A DNA stretch of 64,000 nucleotides, taken from contig CM069441.1 of NCBI GenBank assembly GCA_035610835.1, forward strand, positions 100,685,606 through 100,749,605, in the 5' to 3' direction. Origin of the DNA: Ophiura sarsii. Lineage: Eukaryota > Echinodermata > Ophiuroidea > Amphilepidida > Ophiuridae. The notes beneath the pieces were generated by a model, which had not been told where the DNA came from, did not search any database, and saw nothing but the letters and a program-made list of their open reading frames with translations. This document shows positions 11,447 to 20,919 of this stretch, piece after piece (position 1 is the stretch's first letter; each line of letters opens with the position of its first letter). The translations under genes and the position numbers were made by a program.

Positions 11447-11820
11447 ACACTCACTTATAGAACACCTTGCTTTAATGAGAGAAACCTAAAGCACTTTACA
11501 ACAAATAATTAAAATAGTAAAATTACCAAAGCAAAATACAACTACGATCTTAAGTCTACAAAATATGCATGAAGAATAAAAAGCATATTTAAAAACAAAC
11601 ACCATGAGATAAAATTAAGCAAATAGCACCTTGTCTGGAATTATATTTTCTTTAATATTCATTGACCATGTTGACTGTTAAACATTCTATTCTTGTATGA
11701 CTTATCAAATTGCAGTAATGTATTGAGGGTCACTATAATGGTGGTAGTAATATGCAGTCATTCTCACTAGTCATTTGTTAACCTTCCACGTCACACCATA
11801 ACCTGTTACATTAAGATTAA
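11447..11820. other. Repeat tail next to the microsatellite, no gene
   Basis: The start (11447-11510) resembles the AATAAT..CACTTATAG..AAAGCACTTTACAAC termini also seen at 20920, a retroposon-like 3' end. The remainder is AT-rich without features. Confidence 0.45.
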
Positions 11821-12096
11821 GATTAATAAGAAATCATTCATTCAGGATTATGTCCCTTTCTATATATGTTCATAAATTCTTGGCTGCAAAATATATTGTA
11901 GATTCTTATTCCATTAATTGTTTTATCAAGAAAACAACTATTCCATTTAGAGGTCAGATTTAAAACTATCTTCATTATATATTTTGAGGGTGGACATATC
12001 CTAATCTAGTAGTTTACCTCATAATATTGGGAACGAGACATAATTAATAGTACTGTTTCTAGCATGCTTGCTAAAATCATAAATAATTAGTTATGT
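11821..12096 (-). other. 3' flank of TLR-C, shared with TLR-B
   Basis: Similar to 4156-4431, including the ATTCAGGATTATGTCC landmark and the stretch leading to the stop codon. The AATAAA hexamer at 12097-12102 overlaps the TLR-C stop. Confidence 0.7.
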
Positions 12097-12100
12097 TTTA

Positions 12101-14788
12101 TTAAACATTGTACCGTCGGTCTATACGGACAGGGGTCTTGAGCGCCTCCCTCAATTTTTGCCAAAATAATCTTTGTCCTACTCTGTTCTTTGGCCATTTC
12201 AGATACTCCTTCTTACACAGCAGTTGCCTTAATGACATTGTCAGCTTATTGTCTGGGATATCATCCAACAATACCAAAATAAGAACATCACGATTTTCAT
12301 GAAACAATCTCATCTGTGCCATTTGCATCTCATAATAACACCACTCACTTTCCATAAAGTGTGGCGTCATAACCAAGATAGTCTTACGACTTTGCAGGAT
12401 ACTCTCAGATATAGTTTGAATAATAGATTGTCCTGGTATGAAATCTCTTCCCTTGATGCACAGTCGAAGTGGTTCAGGTCCTTCTTCCATATTAGGTCGA
12501 AGTTCATTGAATACCCAATCTTCGTCATGCTCACAATCTTCATCATAAGCAACATAAGCATGGTATTGTGGATGACCATCCATCTGAACCATTTCAAAAT
12601 CCTCATCATCTTCAGGAAATGGTTGTAGATTTCTGTAGAACAGGAATAACCTATATTTGATATGCCAGCGATAATGATAGAGCAGAATGATACTAATACA
12701 GAGTACCAGTAGGAATGGGATACTGATACTAAAGTAGAAGACAATATGTGATCTACAATCCAATTCAATTGATGTAACACTCATACCTTCCACTGCATCT
12801 GGACTGGCACATATGTATTGGTTTGGTAACAACCATGTTATTGTGTCAGAAAGAATCCATGTCTGGAATGGTTGGATGTCACAAGTGCATAGGAAAGGAT
12901 TTTGACTTATATCCAATGTCTGTAGAGTTGAGTCACCTTGTCTTGATAGTAACCATGTTGGTACAGTTGTTAGTTGATTCCTGGAAAGTATGAGATTCTT
13001 AAGGAGGTTCAGGTGTTCAAGACCATCTAGGGATGTTAGTGTGTTGCCTTCCAAGTGAAGATTCACAAGATTTGGATATGACATCAATATTTCATTGTTA
13101 ATGGTTTTTATATCATTAGAACTTAGATCAAGAGTTTCAAGCATTGGTGCTCTGATGAATAGTATCTGTTTGATGGAGGTCACTTTGTTTTTTGCCATAC
13201 CCAAGATGCGGAGATGGGATAAGATGTTTACTGGCTGTTTCATAGACAGTGACTTGATGTTGGTAACAGACCCTGATAAATCAAGTTCTACAAGATGAAA
13301 GCATTTACCAAGAGCAAGGGATGATGGGAAGTTATGAATAGGTGCATTTGATAGTATTGCATGTTGTAGATTTGGAAGCATCCTGCACATGGGTAGCATA
13401 AATATTAAGCTATTCACTCTACTATATTGCAGCAACTTCAGTGACTGAAGTGGTGGTTCTATCTCAACAAATTCTCCATATCTAGAGTCCCTCTGACTTT
13501 TATCTAGAATTATCTGAGTGAGATTGTGAAATGTATTCACCCAGTTATTTGATAGATCTACTCTATTGCCCCCTAAATCTAGATGTGTTAAATAAGGTAC
13601 TGCAGAAAATGCATCTGGAGCTATTACACCAGAAAGACGATTGAAACCAAGATCAAGCCACATCAAATTTGTCGATGTTGTAAATGTACCTAATGCTGCT
13701 GAGGGAATCGAAGCCAGCTGGTTATTATAAAGAAGTAGTTTGTTTAGTTTTTGCAGACCATAAAATGCATTTGTTGCTAGATTGGCGATATTATTGTCAC
13801 TTAAATCTAACATGGTAAGCTGTGATACCCAGATAAAACTGTAATCCTTAACACATTCTAGATCGTAAAGATCCAATGTTAACTCATGTAGAGTTGACTT
13901 CCATATCTCAAGAACTTGAAGGGTGGTGTTATCCAGAACATTTATAGTAGGAAAGCTTGAAAAAAAATACAACTTTTGTAGTGGTGAATTAATGGATGAA
14001 AGTATTGGTAATGCGTCATAGTCGATACTTATCTTTTTTGCATGTGTCAATTTTGAAAAAGCTCCTGATTCTAGAGTATAATTTCCATAAGTCCACTTCC
14101 AAACAATGTATATGTCCTCTATGGGTAAGTCTGAGAATTGGTCAAAAGTGTGGTTGGTGATGTTTGAACTGAGACATTCAGAGTAAAGCTGAATGGTATT
14201 CAGGTGTTTCAGGTTTTGAAAGGCTTTCCCTATTTGCAGTGATATGAAATAGCCTGTTATGCGTAGATCTTGAAGTAAGTGTAGAGGTCGTAATGCTTGG
14301 CTTGGTATACTTGCTTGTAATGCACCAGCTCTATCAAGCATATACAGATAAAGCAGTTGTGATAAATCACTAAAAATGTTTGTTGGTAGAAAAACAAGTG
14401 CGTTGTCAGATAAATCCAATAGTTTCAGCGTGTGCAGTCCACTAAATGAAGTATCAGATAATACAGATATTTGATTATCACTTAGATCCAAATTTTGCAG
14501 ATTTGATAGCTGAAGAAAAGGTGCACCATTGATTTCTGTCAAGTTGTTATAGCTCAGATCCAATGTCATGGTAATGTTATCATGATTCAGTATTGGTGGT
14601 ATATCAACAAGATTTCTGTTACTGCAGTCCATATTAATGGTATTATGAATCTTGCAGGCCAAACTTTGTGGTGGGTACACAGTAGAATCACTGGAAGCAG
14701 TTGGTTGGATGAAGAGTAATAGTTGGAGAAAAGCCATAACTGCGGCCAATGTCTTGGGAGATGCCATTGTCTGGTGATAGTTACTCAT
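12101..14788 (-). CDS. Toll-like receptor C, intact single-exon gene
   Basis: An 895-aa receptor of the same build as TLR-B: leader (MASPK onward, with an upstream MSNYHQT extension also found in TLR-D), N-terminal cysteine cap, roughly 20 leucine-rich repeats, one C-terminal cysteine cap (about 630-681), a transmembrane helix (about 682-706) and a TIR domain (about 739-881) with YHAYVAYDED, RDFIPG and LFW. The cytoplasmic half differs from TLR-B by only a few residues (for example DEDWVF for DEGWVF, HFMESEW for HFVESEW, GQRLFW for GQILFW). The leucine-rich repeats differ much more, for example around residues 240-330. Its 5' flank belongs to the TLR-D type and its 3' flank to the TLR-B type. 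This suggests a mosaic gene shaped by recombination or gene conversion. Confidence 0.96.
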   Translation of the reverse strand: MSNYHQTMASPKTLAAVMAFLQLLLFIQPTASSDSTVYPPQSLACKIHNTINMDCSNRNLVDIPPILNHDNITMTLDLSYNNLTEINGAPFLQLSNLQNLDLSDNQISVLSDTSFSGLHTLKLLDLSDNALVFLPTNIFSDLSQLLYLYMLDRAGALQASIPSQALRPLHLLQDLRITGYFISLQIGKAFQNLKHLNTIQLYSECLSSNITNHTFDQFSDLPIEDIYIVWKWTYGNYTLESGAFSKLTHAKKISIDYDALPILSSINSPLQKLYFFSSFPTINVLDNTTLQVLEIWKSTLHELTLDLYDLECVKDYSFIWVSQLTMLDLSDNNIANLATNAFYGLQKLNKLLLYNNQLASIPSAALGTFTTSTNLMWLDLGFNRLSGVIAPDAFSAVPYLTHLDLGGNRVDLSNNWVNTFHNLTQIILDKSQRDSRYGEFVEIEPPLQSLKLLQYSRVNSLIFMLPMCRMLPNLQHAILSNAPIHNFPSSLALGKCFHLVELDLSGSVTNIKSLSMKQPVNILSHLRILGMAKNKVTSIKQILFIRAPMLETLDLSSNDIKTINNEILMSYPNLVNLHLEGNTLTSLDGLEHLNLLKNLILSRNQLTTVPTWLLSRQGDSTLQTLDISQNPFLCTCDIQPFQTWILSDTITWLLPNQYICASPDAVEGMSVTSIELDCRSHIVFYFSISIPFLLVLCISIILLYHYRWHIKYRLFLFYRNLQPFPEDDEDFEMVQMDGHPQYHAYVAYDEDCEHDEDWVFNELRPNMEEGPEPLRLCIKGRDFIPGQSIIQTISESILQSRKTILVMTPHFMESEWCYYEMQMAQMRLFHENRDVLILVLLDDIPDNKLTMSLRQLLCKKEYLKWPKNRVGQRLFWQKLREALKTPVRIDRRYNV

Positions 14789-15610
14789 GGTATTTAGGTA
14801 TTGTTGTGCTTTTTAGATGTCTTTGTAGTAAAAGCAATGTCCTTGGTTCTTCCAATTTGTCTGAGTCTTAAGTGATATCTTTCATTAGTCGCAATCACAC
14901 GTTGGTTTTCCGTCCTTCAATGTTCTTATTATCATAATGACCTCGATCTTAGCTCGACAGCAATGTATCTGGTTTTGGTTTGCTGTTCATCATGTTCATG
15001 TGGTCACAATGATGTTGTATGGATTACCTTGCAGTTTAAATGAGTACCTTTCCTTGCATATATATATATATGATGTAAACATAATTTAAGTGAGTACTGG
15101 CTTGTAATCCTGGCTTGTAATAGTTGAAGAAAAGGTAAACAAAATAAATATTCTCTCATCTGAAATGCTTAGTGCAGTACCTGATGCAGTGTAACTTTTG
15201 AAACGGTTTTGAAAGTTACACAAATTTTCACCGGAGAGGTTATTCTTTGAATTTTGGTTTTGATATTTAGTAATACAAGTGTTATCGATACATGCCCATA
15301 TCCTGTTGTTGGTATTAGCAAGGCTTTATGTAGTACATATCCATGTAGTTATCATATGGTTCAGTTTTACAGTAGCAGTTGTTATTGAGCATCACTGGGC
15401 AACAAATCTAAGGTCTGGACTATTTTCGTTATGGAATATGGTAGTTTAAAGATATCATTAGCAAAACTGACTTTTTCACAGAAGTCATACCTGTACATAC
15501 CTGTACCTTTATATCTCCGGTAAAATAATTTGTACCTTAAATCTGAAAATATATTTGGATAGAGAACACTTGTAGAATTATTTTGATACCAACTGTGTAA
15601 CTTTTGCTGA
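14789..15610 (-). other. 5' flank of TLR-C, subfamily 2
   Basis: Similar to 30607-31260 upstream of TLR-D and to the orphan stretch 9455-10190. It is the probable promoter region. A TA dinucleotide run lies at about 15058-15070. No upstream coding exon is visible. Confidence 0.6.
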
Positions 15611-15690
15611 GGCCCTTAACATTTTACACGAGCGGAAAAGTTTGTTTACATAACGCGCAATGCCATACATTATTAGAATTTCACGACGTC

Positions 15691-16476
15691 AGCAGTGCGT
15701 AGCAGTGCGTAGCTGTGCGTAGCTGTGCGTAGCTGTGCGTAGCTGTGCGTAGCTGTGCGTAGCTGTGCGTAGCTGTGCGTAGCTGTGCGTAGCTGTGCGT
15801 AGCTGTGCGTAGCTGTGCGTAGCTGTGCGTAGCTGTGCGTAGCTGTGCGTAGCTGTGCGTATCTGTGCGTATCTGTGCGTAGCTGTGCGTAGCTGTGCGT
15901 AGCTGTGCGTAGCTGTGCGTAGCTGTGCGTAGCTGTGCGTAGCTGTGCGTAGCTGTGCGTAGCTGTTCGTAGCTGTGCGTAGCTGTGCGTAGCTGTGCGT
16001 AGCTGTGCGTAGCTGTGCGTAGCTGTGCGTAGCTGTGCGTAGCTGTGCGTAGCTGTGCGTAGCTGTGCGTAGCTGTGCGTAGCTGTGCGTAGCTGTGCGT
16101 AGCTGTGCGTAGCTGTGCGTAGCTGTGCGTAGCTGTGCGTAGCTGTGCGTAGCTGTGCGTAGCTGTGCGTAGCTGTGCGTAGCTGTGCGTAGCTGTGCCT
16201 AGCTGTGCCTAGCTGTGCGTAGCTGTGCGTAGCTGTGCGTAGCTGTGCGTAGCTGTGCGTAGCTGTGCGTAGCTGTGCGTAGCTGTGCGTAGCTGTGCGT
16301 AGCTGTGCGTAGCTGTGCGTAGCTGTGCGTAGCTGTGCGTAGCTGTGCGTAGCTGTGCGTAGCTGTGCGTAGCTTTGCGTAGCTGTGCGTAGCTGTGCGT
16401 AGCTGTGCGTAGCTGTGCGTAGCTGTGCGTAGCTGTGCGTAGCTGTGCGTAGCTGTGCGTAGCTGTGCGTAGCTGT
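15691..16476. repeat. 10-bp tandem repeat, about 78 units
   Basis: The unit is AGCTGTGCGT, repeated without a phase break over 786 bp. Rare variants are present: AGCAGTGCGT in the first two units, ATCTGTGCGT in two neighbouring units (15861-15880), AGCTGTTCGT (15961), AGCTGTGCCT in two neighbouring units (16191-16210) and AGCTTTGCGT (16371). Paired neighbouring variants point to single-unit slippage. On the minus strand the unit has no stop in any frame, which gives long incidental open frames of the ATHSYAQLRT type. Confidence 0.98.
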
Positions 16477-16577
16477 AAACACGTGCTGGATACTCCATTC
16501 ACACGTGGCTTTCACAAAATACATTCACTCATTACATTTAGTGCACGACATTAATAGACTCAATAGTAATTTCCAGG

Positions 16578-16945
16578 ATGCATTACAGAATAAATAAACG
16601 TATTCGAATTGTTGAGCTGTACACTGAAACCGAATCAATCAAGTTTACTCAAAAAAGTTTAGAGAAAGGCGCACCGGCAAAGTCGACTATTTTGTAACTT
16701 AGTGGACAAATAATTAAACCCAGGATCTGTACAAAAGCAGTTCGCGGTGGTCATACAAAGACTGGAAGATCAACAAACAATGTTGACGTCATTAGACGTG
16801 CAGTAGTTACGAGTCCACTGTTTGCCGACTTTCTGTTGAGAACAGAGTTCCGAGGTCAACTGTGCATCGTATTTTGCGAAGAGGAGAGACTTGAAGAAGT
16901 TCCCGCACAAGATACATATTAAGCAAAAACGTTGCATCGTAGGTT
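16578..16945 (+). pseudogene. Decayed transposase N-terminus (DUF4817-like helix-turn-helix)
   Basis: Starting at an ATG (16578) the frame reads RIVELYTETESIKFTQKSLE and stops after STIL. Other frames continue in order with TKTGRSTNNVDVIRRAVV, STVHRILRR and KKFPHKIHIKQ. This order matches the N-terminal DNA-binding part of a transposase family common in invertebrates (DUF4817 type, related to Tc/mariner-like proteins). There are several stops and frameshifts and the catalytic domain is missing, so it is a fossil. The exact superfamily is uncertain. Confidence 0.65.
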
Positions 16946-19030
16946 TTATTGGTCTATTTGAACTGATGAAAATTGTTTAGGGGAATATGGGGCAACTGGT
17001 CCTATGGGGCAAGTGGTCCGAAATGAAGGATTTTGTAATTGTATAGGCATACTGCTTTCTTTTGAACAGTACGACTTTTGTTGAATCTTTACATATATCC
17101 TTACCTTCTACAATCCAAAACATTTGGAACTTTAGCGTATTTACACATGTGATATTCTCCAGATCTTTGAAGCCACCTCCTTGAGTGACTGATTGAAAAT
17201 TCACAGATAGTATGGGCGATATATTATGATATTATACCTTTTCCCAAATTAATTGCTAGTCATTGTGCATATTTTTTGGTTTCTTAATTGTATATTTATA
17301 TATATCTGTTTTTATCATAATTGCTGATGTAATAAGTAGGTCATGTATTTTATCATGTGTCATTATTTTGTTGCATGCTGTAACTATGTTGTATTTTAGA
17401 TTGTGTTTTAATGTACAGCGCATTGGTCCATGGGAAATGCGCTTTATAAGTATCCTTAATAATAATAATAATAAGATGTGTTTAGATCATGTTTAATGTA
17501 CTGTATATAATTGATAGATATGCAACAGTAAATATAAACATGCAGTACAGTCGTCTTAAGATGCTAGGTGCATATTGCATTTGATGGGGGCTATATTGTA
17601 GTGTGCTTAGGGACTTTCCGAAACATGATTAAAACCATAGGTTGTGGTTGAAATGACCGTAAAATGGCGCATATTGCTAACTTGGAACATTGGTGGTTTG
17701 GATTTGCGATCAATATTATCATTTAAAGAATGCTTCAACTTAAATCTTTATCACGGGTATTCATATGGTAGAGTTATTCGTTTAAGAATTTGCAAATAAC
17801 AAAGTACACCATTTCTTATTTTATCTAAAGACACTCGTCTACTTGTAGGACCCGAACGTTGTAATATTTGCGAATTCAAAGATACTCGCTGGCTACAGAA
17901 ATCTGTGTAATGGCTAAAAACTAAAATGCAGTTTTGCCTCTTTTTCTGAAATGTATTGGAGTTATTGATTATTATGACAAATGGTGGTATGTTTTAAACA
18001 TTTTGGCGTAAAGTTTATTACGTCTCAGGCGTGTTTGAATAATGTTTCATCTCGACAAAGTGCTAAGTCATTTGTTGGGGCAAGTGGTCCGAAGGGGTAA
18101 GGGGCAACTGGTCCACCTGCAAAAACTTAATCAAAATTGTAAAATCCATTTTGAAAATGAGTTGTTATTGTAAATAAAACATGACTCGGTATTGAAATGT
18201 GAATAGAATATGAAATAATTCACATTCTTTCTAGTTCTTAGACATTTTGGGGCATTTTGGGTCTAATACCACTATTTCTGCTATTGAAGGATTACAATAT
18301 GACATGAAATTGCTTTAGAATGGTTTAAAACCTCGGTATTATGAATTACATCTTTATTATATTTTGAATGGTGTCTGTAAAGGTATTTGCAATGACGAAA
18401 TATCATGATTTATGTATTTTATCCACTGCTTTTTGTGTATATTAACTGTTGGGTCATCATTGTCATATTGACTAACTTCCCCTGTAACGTGAAAAGCTGG
18501 CTAAATATCAAGATGGTTTATTATAAGTACTAAATGATGATTGTATGAAGTAAATAAAATCATTAAAAAAGGGGTATATATAGACAAATGTATGGGGCAT
18601 CTGAATATCACAACCATGTAACCATTTAACTAGGTTCATACCGTTTTATCTAATAAATGTGCAGTCGAAAATTTCACTTGCTTTGTACACCATTAGTATA
18701 CTGCTATTTACACGTTAACCACGAAAACTGTATAAAACATGGGTTTCATGAGACATGTATCCTTTTTACATGTCAAATAATATGGAAATGTGTTTGTAAA
18801 CTTTAACGTTCCATAATGTTATAAACGAAATGAGCTATGTTGGCCCATTAATGATTAATATAGCCTCTACTTTGATAAAATGTAAAAAGATTTACCAAAT
18901 TGTATAAGTAAGTGGCTAAAAATGGCTGCCCTGTACTTGCGGTGGTTTTTTTTTAAAGAAAATGCATGGATATACAATTGGTAGTGGACGCCATTTGGTT
19001 GAATAGGAATGTTCAGTACAAAAAGATGTT
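16946..19030. other. AT-rich region, no gene; retroposon 3' tail inside
   Basis: No gene is supported. About 17410-17475 (CAGCGCATTGGTCC, then ATGCGCTTTATAAGTAT and AAT units) looks like the 3' end of a non-LTR retroposon. The words GGGGCAACTGGTCC and GGGGCAAGTGGTCC occur close together at 16990-17021 and again, in reverse order but the same orientation, at 18077-18112, as if they bounded one element of about 1.1 kb. Confidence 0.45.
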
Positions 19031-19032
19031 GA

Positions 19033-19650
19033 CAGTCTTCTGTATGGTTGACTGCAGGAGCTAACATGACTAATGTCGACTAAAAATATCTGAAGTGAAA
19101 TATATCCTTGCGTTGTAGTGATAAGCACAACTATTTAGAAAACAATACTGCTACCAAAAATAAAGTGTGAACTACATTGTAGATGTACATGTAAGTATGA
19201 ACCTGAAAGTAGTAGCACTTCATGTGATTGCTCATATTCTTGAATTATAAGTTTCAGTTTCAACTAACACGATACGGTATTATAACTAACAAACTAAATG
19301 CAACACGAAAACATGTGACCAAGACCAATTAGAAGCATTGATCATGTTGATATGTTGCAATCTTTTTGGCTCTATCGGTTCCAGACAGTTTTCAGGTTTT
19401 AAATTAGATTTCATGTTAATGAAGATTTATATGTAAACAAATCTTAATGTTGCTGATTCATACAGAACATGAAATGATGACATGTAGTATAAGATAATTT
19501 ATTCAATCACTATACACAAAGTTTAGATATCTGGACATTAAAATTGTCATATACAAATTGTTTTCATCAATAGTCTTATACCATGAATCCATGAAGACAA
19601 TTTTGATGTCACTTGTCCCAAAAATGTCGCATTTATATATAACCAAATAT
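19033..19650 (-). other. Orphan TLR 5' flank, subfamily 1 (ghost locus)
   Basis: Similar to 7257-7950 upstream of TLR-B, from TCTTCTGTATGGTTGA near 19036 through ACACAAAGTTTAGATATCT near 19511. The roughly 120 bp nearest the start codon in TLR-B is absent here and no TLR coding sequence follows. A further TLR copy was probably deleted or replaced. Confidence 0.6.
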
Positions 19651-19734
19651 GATGAAGGGGTATTATCAACGAATACAGGCATTTGACCTCTAAGTCTTTA
19701 ACGGCGGCACTGAGTACTTCAAAATACATCTAAA

Positions 19735-20842
19735 GGGCCCCCACATGTATCCGTGTGAGCTGGGCGACCCCTTACCATATGAAAAATGGGTGCGGCCGGC
19801 GGCACACACGGTGTGCTGTTTCCCGTCCGTTGAACACGTTCAGGGCACCGGAGTTTTGAACATGCTCAAAACTCCTGGCGGGTGAGTAAAAGCGGCGGCG
19901 AACGATGAGAGCCCAGTATGAGGACGGTATAAGGACGGCGCACCCGTTTCGCACCCGTTTCGCGCCCGTTCGATGGGCGGTGATGGACGGTGGTGGACGT
20001 CGACCATCTTAGCGACGGGCTGCGAACGGCCGCATGCAGCCTGGTAACCGTTCGCGGAACAGACTCTCAGCAGGCATGTTGTATTATAGATGTTGGTCGT
20101 ACGAATTCCGGAATGCAAATGAAGCGGCGAGCTTGAACGCTCAGCTTAAAAAGAGCGGTTTGATGATGTAATCAAGACGTTTCGGCCGGTACCCAGGCGT
20201 TCCGACCGGTTAGGAACCGCTATGAAGGTGGTGTGCACTCGGTGAGGACACGGAGAGAACGGTAAGCTAGACCTGTATGAGGCCGGTGAGCACGATACCA
20301 GGCCGGTGAGCCCGGTACGGACCCGGTGTAGATCGGTATGGACCGAGGACCCGGGGAGGAGGTGTTATGCACCCGGTGAGAACGGTAAGCTAGCAACGTA
20401 TGAGGACGGTGAGCCCGGTACCAGGCCGGTGAGGACCCCGCATAGACCCGGCATGCCCGGTATATAACGGTATGGACCCGGTGACCACCAACAAAAATCA
20501 ATGCGCCCGTTGAATTTTTATACTGATTGTTTGGACTCTGTTGTTTTTCTATACGGTAAGGTGGCCACCTACCACCACCGCCCTGCGAACGAGCGCGAAA
20601 CGGGTCCGCCGTCTTTTTACCGTCCTCAAACCGGGCTCTCACCGTTCGCCGCCGCTTTTACTCACCCGGCAGGAGTTTTGAACATGCTCAAAATTCCTGC
20701 CGGACGCGGATGGCCGGCAATGTCCCCAGCAACGTGTTCAACGGATGGGAAACGGCCCACCGTGTGTTCTCACCGAATGCCGCCGTCTGCACCAATTTGT
20801 CACACGGTAAGGAGCCGGCCAGCTCACACGGATACATGTGAG
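19735..20842. mobile_element. GC-rich foldback element with minisatellite core
   Basis: The inverted ends share CACATGTATCCGTGTGAGC at 19742 and its complement ending at 20842. Inner arms include TTTTGAACATGCTCAAAA on both sides (about 19854 and 20676). The core (about 20180-20480) is made of degenerate CCGGTGAGnACGGTA-like units. Base composition is far more GC-rich than the surroundings. A third terminus of the same family lies at 27027-27050. No transposase is visible, and the open frames rich in Arg, Pro and His are repeat artefacts. Confidence 0.7.
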
Positions 20843-20919
20843 TAATACAGAGATTCCCGGAATGTGAGTGAAGCGGCGAGCTTGAGCATTCAGCTTATAA
20901 AGGGCGGTTTGATGACGTT

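Noticed and set aside
15691..16476. CRISPR-like array
   Set aside because: The units are head-to-tail with no spacers, in an animal-type genome.
15673..16524. A 283-aa minus-strand frame of ATHSYAQLRT repeats
   Set aside because: It is the 10-bp satellite read in a stop-free strand. The short unique start has no coding features.
19772..20845. Arg/Pro/His-rich open frames in the GC-rich element
   Set aside because: GC-rich repeats lack stops by composition; the frames follow the minisatellite units.
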